This document shows positions 1 to 7,007 of a DNA stretch of 31,568 nt, piece by piece; position 1 is the stretch's first letter; each line of letters begins with the position of its first letter. This stretch comes from CAG-791 sp963593905. Lineage in GTDB: Bacteria; Bacillota; Clostridia; Lachnospirales; Lachnospiraceae. The notes below the pieces were generated by a model. The model was not told the origin of the DNA. It did no database searches and saw nothing but the letters and a program-made list of their open reading frames with translations. Made by a program: the position numbers and the translations under genes. The stretch is taken from the NCBI GenBank assembly GCA_963593905.1, contig CAVBBL010000030.1:1-31568 (forward strand), given 5' to 3'.

Positions 1-159
1 GCCGCAGCTTGTCTGCGGCTGCGTGAGGAGAATTCGCGCAGGCGAATTCTCCGATGCGATCACGCATGGATGGCGCCTTCGCCATCCATGCCATTGGAAA
101 GAAGTGCCATCGGGCATTTCTTTCCAATTACCCTCTTTCTGCCGCAGCTTGTCTGCGGT
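1..159 (-). repeat. Hairpin-chain repeat, copy A
   Basis: A chain of five consecutive hairpins, the most complete copy with copy C. H1 is 1-19 (7-bp stem GCCGCAG/CTGCGGC). H2 is 27-52 (11-bp stem ggagaattcgc/gcgaattctcc, loop gcag). H3 is 64-91 (12-bp stem gcatggatggcg/cgccatccatgc). H4 is 93-128 (16-bp stem with one G-U pair, loop atcg). H5 is 141-159, nearly identical to H1. Other copies lie just upstream of minus-strand start codons, so a gene starting just left of position 1 is expected; ybaB/EbfC commonly follows dnaX in Firmicutes, but this is inference. The left edge is cut by the window. Confidence 0.85.
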
Positions 160-186
160 GCTGTTTGCTATTTCGCTATGATCTGC

Positions 187-2013
187 TTACAGAAAAGCAT
201 TGCGATCTTCTATCTCTTCCTGGTCTACATCCATTTTAATGATGTCCCGCAAGTCCATCTCATTGTCTTGAAATTCCTGCCTGTTGTCAAGCAGTTTAAA
301 GGTCACGCTGACAGACTTGCCTGTCTTGGCTGCCAGATACTCCTCCAGCCACTGCCGGTGCTGGGGATTATCGATTATACCGCCCCAGAGCATCGTATTT
401 TGTCCCTGATAGACCAGCACCAGATCCCCCTGTTCCCCTACCTGCAGTTTTGCCTGCTGCAGAGAAAGAGCCATGAAACGGAAATTATCATTTCCATTAT
501 CCGGTTTTTCCAGAGACATCTCTGAAACAAGCCTGTTCCACCGGGCGGCAATCTCTCGAAGATCCTCCGGTATCGCTTTGGGAAGCTTTCTTTGCACGCC
601 CCTGCTCTGCCCGGCGGCAGCAGTGCCTGTCGGCTGAACCGCCGGCGCGCCACCCGTATTCCCTACAGGAGCACTTCTGTCCACATCGCTATACTGCAGG
701 GAGCCGTTCCCTCCGACTGATTCACCGTCTGTTCCACTAACTGATTCGCCTGCTCTGTTTCCTACCGTGTTTACGACTGTGCTGCCGACAGCTGCGCCGT
801 TTCTGAGCATTGCCTCGATCCTGCGCATGAATTCCACCATATTTTTTTCGATGGTATGAATCCGCACCATCTGGGAGTCCTGATCTACATCCATAGCAGG
901 CACACACAGACGGATCAGCGCCATTTCCGTGAGAATACGCCGGTTCGCCGCATAGCGAATCTGATCCACCAGTTCCGCCATGATCCGAAGATCCCGCATG
1001 ATCTCCGAAAGCTCCGCGCTCCTGGCATCCTGCAGCATCATCTCCAACTGATCAGCGGAGAGGTCAAGGGTGTCCTTTAAGTCCTCTGAGGCCTTTAACA
1101 GCATGATATTTCGCAGATAGCTCACAAAATCTGTGACGAACTGCGTCATCTCCCGTCCCTGCGAGAGGATTTCCTCCAGCACTGCCAGCGCTTTCACTGT
1201 ATCGTGCGCCTCCACTGCACGGAATAATCGGGAAAAGACCGCCGCATCCACTGCACCCAGAATTTCCAGGGTCTTTTCATAAGTCAGAACACCATTACCG
1301 TAGTTAAAGGCATTGCACTGATCCAGGAGGCTTAAACCGTCTCGAAGAGAGCCGTCGGCTGCTGCCGCCAGATACCGCAGCGCCCGCTCCTCGATCTCCA
1401 ACTGTTCGTGCTCCGCCACTTCCTTTAATCTCCCCGCAATCACGCCGGGAGAAAGACGACCGAAATCATAGCGCTGGCATCTGGATAAAATGGTCAGCGG
1501 CAGCTTATTCGGGTCTGTGGTAGCCAGAATAAAGATGGCGTAGGAAGGCGGTTCCTCCAGTGTCTTAAGCAAAGCATTGGAAGCCGCCGTGCTGAGCATG
1601 TGTGCCTCGTCAATGATGTAGATTCTGAATCTGCCCTGCGCAGGAGAATAAGATACTTCGTCGATAATGGTACGGATGTCATCCACACCGTTATTGGACG
1701 CGGCATCCATCTCCACCACATTCAGGCTGGCATCTTTTTCAATAGCCAGGCAGGATGGACAGCTGCCGCAGGGGCTGCCGTCCTCCGGATGCTCGCAATT
1801 GACTGCTCTGGCAAAAATCTTGGCAATGGTAGTCTTGCCGGTACCCCGCGTGCCGCAAAAAAGATAGCTGTGCCCGATCCGACCTGTATTAATCTGATTT
1901 TTAAGGGTTCTGACGATGGCATCCCGTCCCCGTACATCCTCAAATGTCCGGGGCCGATATTTTCTGTACAAGGCCAGATAATGGTTTTCCTGGGGATTGC
2001 TCTCCTGGGGCAT
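187..2013 (-). CDS. dnaX: DNA polymerase III subunit gamma/tau
   Basis: Clamp-loader ATPase of the replicative polymerase, 608 residues. The N-terminus carries the family hallmark ALYRKYRPRTFEDVRG, followed by Walker A (GTRGTGKTT), a zinc-binding cysteine cluster (C-x8-C-x2-C-x2-C, in CEHPEDGSPCGSCPSC), Walker B (IYIIDEAHML) and the SRCQRYDF arginine-finger motif. Domain III follows, then a low-complexity Gly/Ser/Val linker at roughly residues 400-475 and a C-terminal tau-like domain. The start is supported by an AAGGAG-type site (aaaggagaaacagca then ATG). A run of seven A residues on the coding strand (842-848 on plus) at codons 389-391 could produce a shorter gamma-like product by slippage; see findings. 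The gene lies next to a hairpin-chain repeat on its 3' side. Confidence 0.97.
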   Translation of the reverse strand: MPQESNPQENHYLALYRKYRPRTFEDVRGRDAIVRTLKNQINTGRIGHSYLFCGTRGTGKTTIAKIFARAVNCEHPEDGSPCGSCPSCLAIEKDASLNVVEMDAASNNGVDDIRTIIDEVSYSPAQGRFRIYIIDEAHMLSTAASNALLKTLEEPPSYAIFILATTDPNKLPLTILSRCQRYDFGRLSPGVIAGRLKEVAEHEQLEIEERALRYLAAAADGSLRDGLSLLDQCNAFNYGNGVLTYEKTLEILGAVDAAVFSRLFRAVEAHDTVKALAVLEEILSQGREMTQFVTDFVSYLRNIMLLKASEDLKDTLDLSADQLEMMLQDARSAELSEIMRDLRIMAELVDQIRYAANRRILTEMALIRLCVPAMDVDQDSQMVRIHTIEKNMVEFMRRIEAMLRNGAAVGSTVVNTVGNRAGESVSGTDGESVGGNGSLQYSDVDRSAPVGNTGGAPAVQPTGTAAAGQSRGVQRKLPKAIPEDLREIAARWNRLVSEMSLEKPDNGNDNFRFMALSLQQAKLQVGEQGDLVLVYQGQNTMLWGGIIDNPQHRQWLEEYLAAKTGKSVSVTFKLLDNRQEFQDNEMDLRDIIKMDVDQEEIEDRNAFL

Positions 2014-2303
2014 TGCTGTTTCTCCTTTACTGCTAAATCATTTTGAAAATGCTGTAGATACAGCTGTAGATACATAAAGCCATGGCTCAAAAGCAGAGGG
2101 GAAATGGAAATCTGCCATCTCCCCGCCCACTTTTCCTGCACATGGCCTGTTGCCGCCAAGCTGCGGCTTACAATTTCACTGCTTCACAAATCAAATTTGG
2201 CGAGAGGAACGCCATAATCAGCGTTTCCCTCATGATTCTCTGACTATCTCTCCAACCATCTTCCTGACAGTCTCTTTGCCTATCTCCGTAAAGCGTTCTA
2301 TGA
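2014..2303. other. Intergenic region upstream of dnaX
   Basis: No gene recognised in about 290 bp. It holds a 12-bp tandem duplication (gctgtagataca, then the same again with one change, about 2051-2075) and a hairpin at 2098-2124 (ggggaaatgg paired with ccatctcccc, one mismatch). In many Firmicutes the small SRP RNA gene sits upstream of dnaX. I looked for its conserved helix 8 core and did not find it here. Confidence 0.5.
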
Positions 2304-3380
2304 TCAGTCGCCGAAGCAAATGCCCAGAAGCTTTGCCTCTTTGATAATATCTGCATCCGGATCCACCGTCTTTAACTTGCCTGCCACCTTCTCAAGGGGT
2401 ACTTTGACCATCTCACGATTCTTATAACCGATCATGAAGCCGTACTCCCCCTTCAGGATCAGCTTGCCTGCTTCTGCGCCGAGACGGCTGGCGAATACGC
2501 GGTCATAAGGGCAGGGGCTGCCGCCGCGCTGTGTATGTCCGGGCACAGTGACTCTGACCTCACGGCCTGTCTTCTTCTGAATGGCATCTGCGATCTCATA
2601 GGAGACAGAGGGAAATTTGTAATTGGCCAGTTTTTCCTTATATTCCTTTTTAGAGAGCTTGGCATCCTCTTTGGAGATGGCCCCCTCTGCCACAGCCAGA
2701 ATGGTAAAGCGGCTGCCGTTGCGGTCACGCTCTTCGATCTTGTCAATGACTTTGTCAATATCATAGGGAATTTCCGGCAGCAGAATAATGTCTGCACCAC
2801 CTGCCATACCGGCATTTAACGGAAGCCATCCTACCTTGTGTCCCATAATTTCCACGATAAATACGCGGCCGTGGGAATTGGCGGTAGTGTGGATGCAGTC
2901 AATGGCAGAAGTAGCCACGTCTACGGCACTCTGGAAACCAAAGGTCATGTCAGTGCCCCACAGATCATTGTCAATGGTCTTCGGCAGGGTAACCACGTTA
3001 AGGCCTTCGCTCTTTAACAGGTTGGCAGTCTTATGAGAGCCATTACCGCCTAACATCACCAGACAGTTTAACTGCAGCTTATAATAGGTCTGCTTCATAG
3101 CTGCTACCTTGTCCACGCCGTTGGCATCCGGCTCATGAATCGTCTTAAAAGGCACACGGCTGGTACCCAGAATCGTACCGCCTCTGGTCAGGATGCCGGA
3201 GAAATCCTCCCCCTTCAGCATGTGAAATTTACCATAAATAAGGCCCTTATAGCCATCCTCAAAGCCGTAAATCTCCACCGGCTCTTTGCTGTTATTCAAT
3301 ATGGTCTTGACCACGCCGCGCATGGCTGCGTTCAAAGCCTGGCAATCACCGCCGCTGGTAAGCATACCGATCCTGATCAT
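2304..3380 (-). CDS. pfkA: 6-phosphofructokinase
   Basis: Phosphorylates fructose 6-phosphate in glycolysis; 358 residues. The start at 3380 gives MIRIGMLTSGGDCQALNAA, the usual N-terminus, behind AAGGAGG with an eight-base spacer. A longer frame upstream has no such support. Motifs seen: GGDCQALNAAMRG (phosphate loop), LGGNGSHKTA (nucleotide site), PKTIDNDLWGTD (sugar site and catalytic Asp), PGHTQRGGSPCPYDR. The residue at the position equal to E. coli Gly104 is Gly (GGNGS), and the Lys of PKTIDND takes the place of E. coli Gly124. The family literature links Gly104 with ATP use and Asp104 with pyrophosphate use, so ATP is the likelier donor, but this mixed Gly/Lys type is not the classical bacterial enzyme. 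Monocistronic, with its own promoter and structured leader. Confidence 0.93.
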   Translation of the reverse strand: MIRIGMLTSGGDCQALNAAMRGVVKTILNNSKEPVEIYGFEDGYKGLIYGKFHMLKGEDFSGILTRGGTILGTSRVPFKTIHEPDANGVDKVAAMKQTYYKLQLNCLVMLGGNGSHKTANLLKSEGLNVVTLPKTIDNDLWGTDMTFGFQSAVDVATSAIDCIHTTANSHGRVFIVEIMGHKVGWLPLNAGMAGGADIILLPEIPYDIDKVIDKIEERDRNGSRFTILAVAEGAISKEDAKLSKKEYKEKLANYKFPSVSYEIADAIQKKTGREVRVTVPGHTQRGGSPCPYDRVFASRLGAEAGKLILKGEYGFMIGYKNREMVKVPLEKVAGKLKTVDPDADIIKEAKLLGICFGD

Positions 3381-3468
3381 AATGCAATCCTCCTTGTTTT
3401 TTCCGAAGGAAAAAATCCGAGCCCTCTGGCGAGGAGAGGATTTTCCTCCTTGTTTTTCCTTTTGCATT
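3381..3468 (-). promoter_or_regulatory. pfkA leader with duplicated Shine-Dalgarno block
   Basis: On the minus strand the block AAGGAGG plus its flank occurs twice (plus-strand cctccttgtttttcc-like at 3389-3404 and 3445-3459), each bordered by TGCAWT. Between them is a hairpin with an 8-bp stem, TTTTTTCC/GGAAAAAA, and a three-base loop (3397-3415), directly upstream of the functional ribosome binding site. Only the inner site is near a start codon. Looks like a local duplication that built a structured leader. Confidence 0.5.
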
Positions 3469-3537
3469 GATTACCCCACGCTCTCTTTTGAAAAGGTTCG
3501 ATCGATCCGTTCGTTCCCTGAGAACGCCTACCGTTTC

Positions 3538-3566
3538 ATTATAATACAACCCGTATGAAAAATCGA
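3538..3566 (-). promoter_or_regulatory. Putative pfkA promoter
   Basis: Minus-strand -10 TATAAT (3538-3543) with a weak -35 TCGATT (3561-3566) at 17-bp spacing. The -10 is perfect; the -35 matches only three of six positions. It would give a 5' leader of about 150 nt containing the duplicated Shine-Dalgarno block. Confidence 0.45.
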
Positions 3567-3674
3567 TGTAAAATCAAGGTCTTTGATTGTTACTGTACAT
3601 CATTTACTAAGGAAAGGCGTCGTATCTGCACAGTATCCTGTAAGCAGCCGGAAATATAACTGTCTTTTATAATT

Positions 3675-3710
3675 CAAAGCAGCATTTTTCTTTTGAGAAA
3701 TGCTGCTTTG
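3675..3710. terminator. Hairpin, probable terminator
   Basis: Stem caaagcagcattt paired with aaatgctgctttg, 13 bp, loop about ten bases. It lies between the pfkA promoter region and vapC, and may act as a backup stop for vapBC transcription. The flanking T-run is weak. Confidence 0.5.
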
Positions 3711-3738
3711 ATAAACATGATAACAACGCCTTGCGCTA

Positions 3739-3778
3739 AAAAAAGCGCGTTCACCCACGATGGGGTAAACGCGTTTTT
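3739..3778 (-). terminator. vapBC terminator
   Basis: Hairpin with A-rich left and T-rich right flanks (aaaagcgcgtt ... aaacgcgttttt), apex ccc/ggg. It begins ten bases past the vapC stop. Read on the minus strand it ends in a run of Ts, as expected for a rho-independent terminator. Confidence 0.75.
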
Positions 3779-3787
3779 AGTTGAAAT

Positions 3788-4192
3788 CTATTCTTTTGTC
3801 CAGTCCTCAACTTCCAGATTCTCGACCCGAAAGAATTCCCTGGTATTGTTTGTCACAAGAATCAGCCCGCACGCCTTGGCATGACCTGCAATCAACATGT
3901 CCATCGGACCAATCGGTGTACCCCTTCGTTCCAGGTCTGCGCGAATTTTACCATATTCCTGCGCAGCATAATGATCAAACGGAAGAATTGCTATAGATGC
4001 CAAAAACAGTGTAATGGCTGCATGGTTGCGCTCCGCTGCCTGACTTTTTTCCACGCCATGCATCAATTCTCCATAAGTGATGGAAGAAATACACAGTTCA
4101 TCCGTAGCATGCCGCAGAAAATTCTTTATAACTTCGGGCGGCTTATGCTTAATCACATAGATGCAGATATTCGTATCCAGCATGTACTTCAT
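3788..4192 (-). CDS. vapC: VapC-type PIN-domain ribonuclease toxin
   Basis: Type II toxin; VapC proteins cleave specific RNAs, often tRNA. It is 134 residues, the usual length. The PIN acidic residues are visible: Asp6 in MLDTN, Glu42 in YGELMHG, Asp98 in GPMDMLIAGHA, and the following LVTNNTREF segment with a conserved Asn. Its ATG overlaps the stop codon of vapB by four bases (ATGA, 4189-4192), the classical coupling of antitoxin and toxin. All catalytic positions are intact, so it should be active if expressed without the antitoxin. The RNA target cannot be predicted. Confidence 0.92.
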   Translation of the reverse strand: MKYMLDTNICIYVIKHKPPEVIKNFLRHATDELCISSITYGELMHGVEKSQAAERNHAAITLFLASIAILPFDHYAAQEYGKIRADLERRGTPIGPMDMLIAGHAKACGLILVTNNTREFFRVENLEVEDWTKE

Positions 4193-4419
4193 AATATTTC
4201 ACGTTCCTGTAATGCCGGCTGCTCCCGTCCATTACTCATGAAGTCATCCGAAAAAAATTCCAGGCTGCTCAGGAATCCTGACCACTTATTTTCTTTCGGC
4301 ATCAGAATCACAATATCACCGACCTTATTAACTACAACCTCGTCTCCTTGAAACCGGCATTCTTTCGGAAGTCGAACTGCCTGACTTCGACCATTTTCAA
4401 ATATTTTCGCAGTCATCAT
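4189..4419 (-). CDS. vapB: VapB-type antitoxin (AbrB/SpoVT fold)
   Basis: Antitoxin and autorepressor partner of VapC, 76 residues. The start at 4419 (MMTAKIFENGRSQAVRLPKE) is chosen because AAGGAGG lies nine bases upstream and because AKIFxNGRSQAVRLP is the standard VapB N-terminus. A longer frame to 4467 would run through the promoter. The N-terminal half is the swapped-hairpin DNA-binding domain (residues 1-45). The C-terminal part, about 46-76, is the VapC-binding tail, rich in Phe and acidic residues (LSSLEFFSDDF). Confidence 0.9.
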   Translation of the reverse strand: MMTAKIFENGRSQAVRLPKECRFQGDEVVVNKVGDIVILMPKENKWSGFLSSLEFFSDDFMSNGREQPALQEREIL

Positions 4420-4443
4420 AACGTTGCACCTCCTTATGACATA

Positions 4444-4472
4444 AGTATATATCGCAATATATATCACGTCAA
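4444..4472 (-). promoter_or_regulatory. vapBC promoter with operator palindrome
   Basis: Minus-strand -35 TTGACG (4467-4472) and -10 TATACT (4444-4449) at exactly 17 bp. An inverted repeat TATATAT-CGCA-ATATATA (4446-4463) fills the spacer and overlaps the -10. VapB family antitoxins bind such palindromes, so autorepression by VapBC is the natural reading. Confidence 0.75.
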
Positions 4473-4503
4473 GCTACGCAACATTATTCTCTATCCGCTT
4501 TCC

Positions 4504-5736
4504 TTATCTGTGTTTTCCGGCCAGCCACTCGCAAATGGTCACTGCTTTGCCATCTACCTTCACCTCGCTGCCGTCATAGTCCAGACGGTTTTCGTTATTG
4601 AGCATGGGAATCCAGGACCAGTGTCCTATATATTCGTAGGGTGTGCCATCCTCGTTTTTGTACAGGCCTGTCTGATCCAGCACCCGGTCCCACAGCGTCA
4701 GGTGGGTGTCCGCACCGGCCTCTTTAAGGCGAAGATAGGTGGGTACCACATAATCCTTTACCGGGACCACCTCATCCGTCTTTGCCGCGGTAAACCAGGT
4801 GGGAACGCTGGCCAGCTTTTTCAGATCTTCCTCGGAAATATGGGCGTCTGCTCTGGCTTCACAGACCGGGAAAAGTGCTGCATAGAGGGAAGGATCGTGG
4901 GTTCCCAGGGTCACGGTCATATAGCCGCCGTTGGAATCTCCTCCCAGATATACTCTGTCAGGATCGATCTGGGGATGCTCCTTGATGAAGTCAGTGAATA
5001 ACCGCTCGAGAGGCTGGGTATAGATACTGGAATCATCGGTGATCAGAGCACCGGAGCCATTGTCCATCCACATAGTGGGTGCCTGGGGTGCCAACAGATA
5101 GGCTGCGCCGCCAAAGATCTCCTGAATCTCCGGGGTGATCAGGTTTACCACTTTATTGCCTGTAGCTGCGATCTTTGTCTCCTCGCCGCCCTCGCCATAG
5201 CCATGGAGCCAGATCAAAAGGGGCACTTTCTTATCGGCCGGCACCTGGGGCTCATAATAGCAATACCGCAGGGAAATCTCCGGATCCTGATGCTCGCCCT
5301 CCTGCAGCAACTCTCCTAACAATTCCGTATTGCCGTCATTTTCATCATAGATGTCGCCGTCTGCCTGGGTAATAGTGTAGATGCCCTTGACGGAGACATT
5401 GTATTTTCCGTTAAAACGGATGGTGGAGCCCAGCCCGTCCCGAGGATCACAGTGCATCTGCAGAGTAATGTACTCCCCAGCAGCATACGGCTCCCCTTTT
5501 TCATTGCTGCGCCAGACCGCGTCTACCGTTCGCTCTCCCTCCATAGGGAACTTCGGTCTCTCCCCATTGAATGCCGGCCAGGGAAAATCCTCCGTAATTA
5601 GCTCCCGCTTTACCTGCACCGTAAAATCTTCCTTTTTCGGCTCCTGCGCCATAGCAGTACCCTTGTGCAGGATCACCTTTGTGATATGAGGACCGTAGTC
5701 CATGACTTCTGCTATTGTTCTGAAATGTTTTCCCAT
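4504..5736 (-). CDS. Esterase with N-terminal Ig-like region (alpha/beta hydrolase)
   Basis: Probable carboxyl esterase acting on substituted oligosaccharides; 410 residues, no signal peptide, so cytoplasmic. Residues about 1-155 look like a beta-rich Ig-like region. The hydrolase domain follows with an oxyanion-hole HGYGEGG (178-184), nucleophile Ser268 in GGDSNGG, Asp321 in AAKTDEVVP and His372 in GHWSW. The architecture resembles EstA of Thermotoga and PHB-depolymerase-like esterases. The frame is open up to 5901, but that extension translates repeat copy G. The start at 5736 (MGKHFRTIAEV) has a GGGGA site upstream. Last gene of a minus-strand run with two permeases, supporting a role in sugar use. 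Confidence 0.85.
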   Translation of the reverse strand: MGKHFRTIAEVMDYGPHITKVILHKGTAMAQEPKKEDFTVQVKRELITEDFPWPAFNGERPKFPMEGERTVDAVWRSNEKGEPYAAGEYITLQMHCDPRDGLGSTIRFNGKYNVSVKGIYTITQADGDIYDENDGNTELLGELLQEGEHQDPEISLRYCYYEPQVPADKKVPLLIWLHGYGEGGEETKIAATGNKVVNLITPEIQEIFGGAAYLLAPQAPTMWMDNGSGALITDDSSIYTQPLERLFTDFIKEHPQIDPDRVYLGGDSNGGYMTVTLGTHDPSLYAALFPVCEARADAHISEEDLKKLASVPTWFTAAKTDEVVPVKDYVVPTYLRLKEAGADTHLTLWDRVLDQTGLYKNEDGTPYEYIGHWSWIPMLNNENRLDYDGSEVKVDGKAVTICEWLAGKHR

Positions 5737-5751
5737 TTTAATCCCCATTCC

Positions 5752-5895
5752 GCAGGCGCTCTGCGCCGAAGGAATCGCAAAGCAAATTTCAGATTTGCTT
5801 TTGCGATCAGAGCTATTGGTGACGCCTGCGGCACCAATAGCTGTGCGAAAACAATGAGAATCTCCGATTCTCTTAATCGAATTTCTAATTCGATT
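5752..5895 (-). repeat. Hairpin-chain repeat, divergent copy G
   Basis: Five hairpins in a row between permease and esterase genes: 5755-5767 (ggcgc/gcgcc), 5774-5807 (14-bp stem with one bulged base), 5811-5842 (15-bp stem, one mismatch, core tgacgc..gcggca), 5856-5872 (gagaatc/gattctc) and 5875-5895 (aatcgaatt/aattcgatt). The third hairpin keeps the same core and the same mismatch as H3 of copy C, though its outer arms differ. This supports a family link with copies A, C, D, E and F. Confidence 0.65.
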
Positions 5896-5933
5896 TGCCA
5901 TCAGGCATATTTTTCACACTACCCCATTTCTAA

Positions 5934-6836
5934 TCAACCCTTTACGCCGCCCAATGTGATGCCCTTTACGAAACTCTTCTGCACGAAGGGATAGACTACA
6001 ATGATGGGCAGGATACCCAATGTAGCGATAGCCATACGTACCGTTACGGAAGGGATATCCGTCAGTCCCTGGGTGGCAGCGTTGCCCACCTGGCTGGCAT
6101 TCTGCGTCAGTGCATTGATATTCTGCATCAATCGGTTCAGCAGATTCTGAATACTATACAGGTCTGTTCTGTTCACCAGATAGATGTAGCCGTTATTCCA
6201 GTCATTCCAGTAGGCAATGCCGGCAAACAACGCCACAGTGGCAATAATAGGCTTGGAAAGGGGGACCACGATCTTGGTCATGGTGGTCATTTCTCCGGCG
6301 CCGTCAATGTAGGCAGCTTCCAGGATTTCCTCCGGCACGCCGGTGACGAAATAGCTCTTCATCAAAAGGATGTTGAAGGCGTTCATCAAAAGGGAGGGAA
6401 TCAGCAGTGCAAAGAAGGTATCCTTCAGATGAAATACGTTGGTGTAATTGATGTAGGTAGGCACCAGACCGCCGTTAAACAGCATGGTGAATACTACGTA
6501 AAAAGTGAAAATGCCACGGCCGGGCAGATTCTTTTTGGAAAGACCGTAGGCCAGTCCTATGGTCAGCAGGACGCTGCAGAGCGTTCCGATGGCCGTCAGT
6601 ACAAAGGAGACGCCGTAGGCTCTCAGCACCGTGCCGCCGTTGTACTCAAAAATCCAGGCATAGGCATAGGTGCTCCATTTCGCCGGTGTGAAAGAATATC
6701 CATTTTGTAAGATTGCTGCATTATCCGTCAGTGAAGAAATAATCATCAATGCAATGGGAATCACTGCCAGCAGTGACAAAATAATCATGATCGTATGGCC
6801 GATGGCCCCGAATATCTTATCTTCTCTCGTTCTCAT
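5934..6836 (-). CDS. Carbohydrate ABC transporter permease, LplC/YtcP type
   Basis: Inner-membrane channel subunit of a sugar importer, 300 residues with about six membrane segments. The EAA loop that contacts the ATPase is clear (EAAYIDGAGEMTTMTKIVVPL), and the C-terminus ends FVQKSFVKGITLGGVKG, which is typical of the LplC/YtcP group. The start has GGAG six bases upstream. Follows the partner permease after a 171-bp gap that contains more hairpins. No dedicated ATPase is encoded nearby; importers of this type usually share a MsmK/UgpC-like ATPase encoded elsewhere. Confidence 0.93.
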   Translation of the reverse strand: MRTREDKIFGAIGHTIMIILSLLAVIPIALMIISSLTDNAAILQNGYSFTPAKWSTYAYAWIFEYNGGTVLRAYGVSFVLTAIGTLCSVLLTIGLAYGLSKKNLPGRGIFTFYVVFTMLFNGGLVPTYINYTNVFHLKDTFFALLIPSLLMNAFNILLMKSYFVTGVPEEILEAAYIDGAGEMTTMTKIVVPLSKPIIATVALFAGIAYWNDWNNGYIYLVNRTDLYSIQNLLNRLMQNINALTQNASQVGNAATQGLTDIPSVTVRMAIATLGILPIIVVYPFVQKSFVKGITLGGVKG

Positions 6837-6845
6837 ATCTACTCC

Positions 6846-6996
6846 ATTCTGCAGTCGCCTCAGGCGCCTTGCGTTCTATGCCATTTACAACACAGACGCT
6901 TTGCGTTTCACGCTCTTTACAGTGCAGGCGCTTTGCATTTTGCGTCAGCTGCAAAAATTGCAGGAGAATCTCACTATAATATATAGTAAATTCTCC
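6846..6996. repeat. Possible degenerate hairpin-chain element between permease genes
   Basis: The 171-bp gap contains several short hairpins. The clearest is 6963-6996, with outer stem ggagaat/attctcc and inner stem actata/tatagt. The outer stem and the following G match H2 of the hairpin-chain family. It also contains repeated words built on gcgctttgc and acgctttgcg. The relationship to the family is uncertain. Confidence 0.35.
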
Positions 6997-7007
6997 GCTC
7001 TGTCCCT

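Noticed and set aside
1..159. CRISPR array
   Set aside because: Palindromic units differ from each other, are adjacent with no unique spacers of even length, and no cas genes are present.
2014..2303. Small SRP RNA upstream of dnaX
   Set aside because: Expected by synteny, but I could not find the conserved helix 8 core or the overall fold.
5737..5901. N-terminal extension of the esterase
   Set aside because: It translates the hairpin-chain copy; the start at 5736 has a site and a conserved-looking N-terminus.
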